Below, one piece after another: positions 60,906 to 64,000 of a stretch of 64,000 nt of DNA (the first letter of the stretch is position 1; the number at the start of each line of letters is the position of its first letter). The translations under genes were made by a program, and so were the position numbers. Source of the stretch: Magnolia sinica (lineage: Eukaryota; Streptophyta; Magnoliopsida; Magnoliales; Magnoliaceae); assembly GCF_029962835.1 (NCBI RefSeq), contig NC_080583.1, positions 69,053,158 to 69,117,157 of the forward strand. The letters run 5' to 3'. Under the pieces are notes generated by a model. That model did not search any database and was not told the DNA's origin. It saw nothing but the letters and a program-made list of their open reading frames with translations.

Positions 60906-61937
60906 TGCTCGCCTAAGAGCAGAGAAAGCTGTTTCGGCCTCTTCATGCCATCCGAACTTCCCCTTCTTGAGTAGGTTGGTGAGGGGTTGAGCGATAATGC
61001 CGTAATTTTAAATGAACTTCCGGTAGTAACCTGTCAAGCCTAAAAACCCACGTAATTCAGAAATATTAGCAGGTCGGGGCCATGTGAGCATGGCTTCAAT
61101 TTTTTTATCATCAACCTTCACTCCTTGCGGCGTGATGATATGCCCCAGATACTCCAATTCTTATTGGCCAAAAACACACTTGCTTGCCTTAGCAAAAAAC
61201 TTATGCTGTCGCAAAATTTCCAGAGTTTGTGCAACATGTATCACATGCTTCTCCCAAGTGGGACTATATATGAGAATATCATCAAAAAAGACCAAAATGA
61301 ACTTTCGAAGATGAGTTCGAACTATTGAATTCATGATGGCCTGAAATGTGGAGGGTGCATTACAGTGGCCAAAAGGCATTACGAGATATTCGTAATGACC
61401 ATTATGAGTACGAAAAGCAGTCTTAAAAATATCAGGAGGATTTACCCTTACTTGGTGGTATCCGGCTCGCAAATCTAGCTTCGTAAAATATGCGGCACCG
61501 TGTAATTCATCCAACATGTCTTCCATTGTTGGGATGGGGAAACGATCTTTGATGGTGGCGTTATTGAGTGCACGGTAGTCTGTGCAAAATCACCAGCTAC
61601 CATGTTTTTTTTTTACCAGTAGTACCGGTGATGAAAATGGACTGGTGCTAGCACGAATATGTCTGGAATCCAGCATCTTCTGCACCTGCTTCTCTGTTTC
61701 TTCTTTCTGGAAGTGAGCATATCTGTAAGGGCGTACATTAATAAGTTCGGTTCCCTCTTTTAATGTAATGCAGTGGTCTATCTCACGCACATGTGGTACG
61801 CATGAGGGGTCATGGAACACGTCTGCATACTCCTGTATTACCCGCTGCATGTCTTGATGATTAATACCATGAACTGCACCCTGTAAGACTTCCTCTGTAG
61901 CCGAAGGAAAACATACTGCAAAAAACGTCTGGCTTTG
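60906..61937 (-). pseudogene. Reina-like reverse transcriptase
   Basis: Minus strand. The N-terminal linker is at 61850-61590 (YADVFHDPSCVP, SRHIRASTSPFSSPVLLVKKK) and has one in-frame TGA after KHGSW. The palm continues in the same frame: [28 protein letters not shown], then [17 protein letters not shown], where His replaces the usual Leu or Thr, and the catalytic [15 protein letters not shown] near 61275. A TAA follows CVFGQ at about 61161, and the thumb ([18 protein letters not shown]) is at 61060-61010 with a further stop. Few lesions. Confidence 0.9.
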
Positions 61938-62590
61938 TCAGCAATCCTTTAAGAGTTCTTTTAACGTAGCCTCCCAAATGGACTGCTTGCCCAGTCCTTG
62001 CAACCGTCGGGCTTGGTTATTCCAAATGAAATCCATGGTTAATTGCTTCCAATTACAAACCACGGAACCCAGCATTTCCAACCATTGTATGCCAAGCACT
62101 AGATCAAGACCTGATAACGGCAGTGAGAAGAGGGTGAGATAAAACTCAGTTCCTTGTAAATTCACTATTACCTTATCAAAACACCCTTGACACTTCAATC
62201 GCTCGCCATTTGCAACCCGAACAGTAAAAGTTTCCGTTGGTACCACTGTTAACCGCAACATGCTTGCCAGACGATCACTAATAAAGTTGTGTGTTAACCC
62301 ACTGTCGATCAGCACCACTACTTCAAGAGAACCCATTGTTGCCATCATATGCATTGTTCTTGGAGCAGTCCATCCTGTCAATGTGTGTAACGTAATTTCA
62401 GGTTCAAGTTCAGGTTCCTGCACCTCTGCCGCATCTTCTCCTGGGTCAAATTCTCCCGTTTGTTGGTCAATGACATCCTCACAGACCACATTACCAGCAC
62501 CTGCGTTGCCTTCCAAGAGTAATAGCTGAGTTTTTTGGCATCGATGCCCAGCCGTAAATCGCAGTTAAAGCAGAGGCCTTGCACTCGTCT
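61938..62590 (-). pseudogene. Reina-like protease with split zinc knuckle
   Basis: Minus-strand frame 62516-61938 contains the protease: VVVLIDSGLTHNFISDRLA (about 62320-62260) with catalytic Asp-Ser-Gly, then LVLGIQWLEMLG near 62090-62060. Upstream at 62590-62530 the zinc knuckle is divided between two frames: GLCFNCD in one, FTAGHRCQ in the other, so a one-base frameshift lies between its second Cys and His. A long acidic linker (EDAAEVQEPELEPE) separates knuckle and protease, as usual for Reina-group elements. Confidence 0.88.
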
Positions 62591-63400
62591 CCTCTACATC
62601 TCCTCCTAGGATAAACGCCTGATTGTAGCAGCCGGAGTAGCAGGAGCAACACGAGTGGGTTGTGGAAGAGCTAGAGGAGCTCTCATAAGTGGTGGTCACA
62701 TGAACCGCCGCTGTCGTGCAAGCTACTCATCTCTCATTCGTGCTAAATTGATGGCCTCCTTGAGGGATTTCGGTTTAAACATCCGAATCCCATCAGAAAT
62801 TTCAGCCTTCAAGCCGCCCATGAACGTCCCCACCAACGCCTTCTGCGTCCATCCACTTACTTTGTTGCCGAGCTTCTCGAATTCACGTTGATAGTCTCTC
62901 AACGTCCCCAGTTGCTTGATTCTTGAGAGAGCTTCATCAAAGTCTTCACAGCCTGATGGTCCGAAGCGAGCCCATAATTCCTCTTGGAATCTTTCCCATA
63001 AAATCACCTGTCCTTCTTTCGGTAACGTCTTACGAAGCCACTGCCACCACTGGTTGGCCTCCCCTTCAAGGTGATAAGAAGCCATGGGAACCTTTTGGTG
63101 TTCTGCCGTGCCTTGGTATTCAAAGAATTGTTCCACATGATTGAACCATACGGTTGGGTCATCTCCTGAAAATCGTGGGAATTCCAGCCTCGCCGTTTTG
63201 GAGGAAATGATCTGCCGACCCCCATTATCGCCTTCTTGGTGATAGTTGTCGTGGTTAGGATTCTCCTGGGTAGGATTTTCCTGGTTTACGATCACTATAC
63301 TCGAAAGTCGATTGATAGCTTCCTCCATTCGCTGAAGTCCTGCGTGAACTACACCAAGTCTAGATTTCAAGTGCTCAATACACTCTTTGTTAGTACCCAT
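62591..63400 (-). pseudogene. Reina-like gag
   Basis: The likely start is the Met at 63400 (MGTNKECIEHLKSRLG), just inside the PBS; the open frame extends further upstream only because it reads through the PBS and LTR. The capsid domain is clear: KTARLEFPRFSGDDPTVWF, EGEANQWWQWL, LWARFGPSG, LRDYQREFEKLG, FMGGLKAEI, LKEAINLARMRDE (to 62723). Stops at 62720, 62690 and near 62610 break the link to the zinc knuckle. Confidence 0.9.
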
Positions 63401-63409
63401 TAGTAACCT

Positions 63410-63422
63410 GGCTTTGATACCA
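63410..63422 (-). other. Primer binding site
   Basis: The minus strand reads TGGTATCAAAGCC one base after the 5' LTR end, the tRNA-Met type PBS. Confidence 0.85.
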
Positions 63423-63423
63423 A

Positions 63424-63791
63424 TGATAGGTCCCAACACAAAGAATATACACACTAATACAATTATTCTCTTCGGGTGAGAACGTACCACACTTTTAAAT
63501 GCAAATACTTGATATCCATTAACGAAAACAATGGCTGCTTAAATAGGCAAAGCCACGTACCACAACCGACATACAAGGAAAATGGGAAACTGAAACTAAC
63601 AAATGGAACTTAACAAATGTAAAACAGAATGCCAATAACAGAGCATAATGAACGGAAGATAAATGACGTAAAACTCGCAACAACCCATTCCACTTCTGCA
63701 TGTTGAGCTACAACCCAGTCCTGTATGCAACTCACGTCCCCAAATATTTGAGATTCGGTTCCCCCCCCTCTCAAATCGTCGTGGCTTAACA
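63424..63791 (-). repeat. Reina-like 5' LTR
   Basis: 368 bases; about 13 bases longer than the 3' LTR owing to a small indel near 63600-63615. Followed by the second TTTAT copy. Confidence 0.9.
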
Positions 63792-63796
63792 TTTAT

Positions 63797-64000
63797 AATC
63801 ATTCTCTTTTTGGGTTGAGCTCCTTTCTGATTTGCTTAGTTGTTTTGTAATGACTATCATTTCATGATTATCTGAAATTTAACCATAATCCACATGCCTA
63901 AGTGACTTGTCAAACTGCTGATTTTTCAACCAAAGTACAATCAAGCACTAGCATTGGTATAGATGCATTCCAAAATCAAATTGCGGAAAATACTTTTTTT
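63797..64000. other. Intron-like flank
   Basis: T-rich sequence without coding potential; probably the intron of the decayed nuclear-pore-like gene continuing beyond the Reina-like insertion. Confidence 0.4.

Larger units (their letters stand above)
58665..63791 (-). mobile_element. Reina-like chromovirus, nearly complete (5.1 kb)
   Basis: Minus-strand element with LTRs 63424-63791 (5') and 58665-59019 (3'), an exact target duplication TTTAT (58660-58664 and 63792-63796), a PBS, a PPT and gag-PR-RT-RH-INT-chromodomain in order. Small size, short LTRs of about 360 bases and the chromodomain indicate the Reina group. The LTRs differ by roughly 3% plus one indel of about 13 bases, so it is one of the younger insertions. 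It lies in an intron-like position beside the nuclear-pore-like fragment. A handful of stops and frameshifts make it non-functional. Confidence 0.92.

Overview
The window is nuclear DNA of a flowering plant. The evidence is nested LTR retrotransposons of plant lineages (Tat, Tekay-like, Athila and Reina-like Ty3/gypsy; Tork-like Ty1/copia), CACTA, hAT and MULE remains, a telomere-like satellite, and fragments of plant nuclear genes with introns. There is no bacterial operon or organelle gene order, and I found no intact host gene. The species cannot be fixed from sequence alone. A recurring GTGGGGCCCACC-type phrase in several non-coding parts suggests shared dispersed repeats.

Layout. 1-4273 is a decayed minus-strand Tat element (gag, protease, RT end, RNase H, second RNase H), cut by a 643-bp hAT-type MITE with a clean 8-bp target duplication. 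4274-16668 is a plus-strand Tekay/Del-like chromovirus with a 4.2-kb 5' LTR, PBS, gag-pol, a chromodomain and a truncated 3' LTR; a 1.1-kb CACTA element with a 3-bp duplication sits in its RT. 16669-23625 is a long minus-strand LTR fragment that contains a 5.4-kb solo LTR of the same family. 23626-31358 holds an unidentified segment, a MULE transposase relic, the 5' end of an Athila element, and a copia element with its RT core deleted.

31359-57430 is the unusual part. CACTA-like termini with the same GACGGTC-type subterminal motif lie at 31698 and 57311. Between them are AT-rich duplicated modules, exons captured from at least two host genes (including an NSUN/RsmB-type rRNA methyltransferase), and about 10.3 kb of satellite built from CCTAAA-like hexamers. 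A 5.9-kb Athila-derived insertion splits that satellite. Its two 1.73-kb LTRs are inverted relative to each other, not direct. It is flanked by an exact 5-bp ATCCC duplication, and in both arms the LTR end is fused exactly to the same internal pol position. This looks like an aberrant, palindromic cDNA that was still integrated as one unit.

57431-64000 is a decayed gene fragment resembling the C-terminus of a nuclear-pore anchor (TPR/NUA) protein. A nearly complete 5.1-kb minus-strand Reina-like chromovirus is inserted in an intron-like stretch of it, with TTTAT duplications and LTRs that are close to identical.

The window is therefore a layered record of insertions rather than a functional gene neighbourhood. 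All coding regions listed are pseudogenes; the Reina-like element and the Athila pol core are the best preserved.
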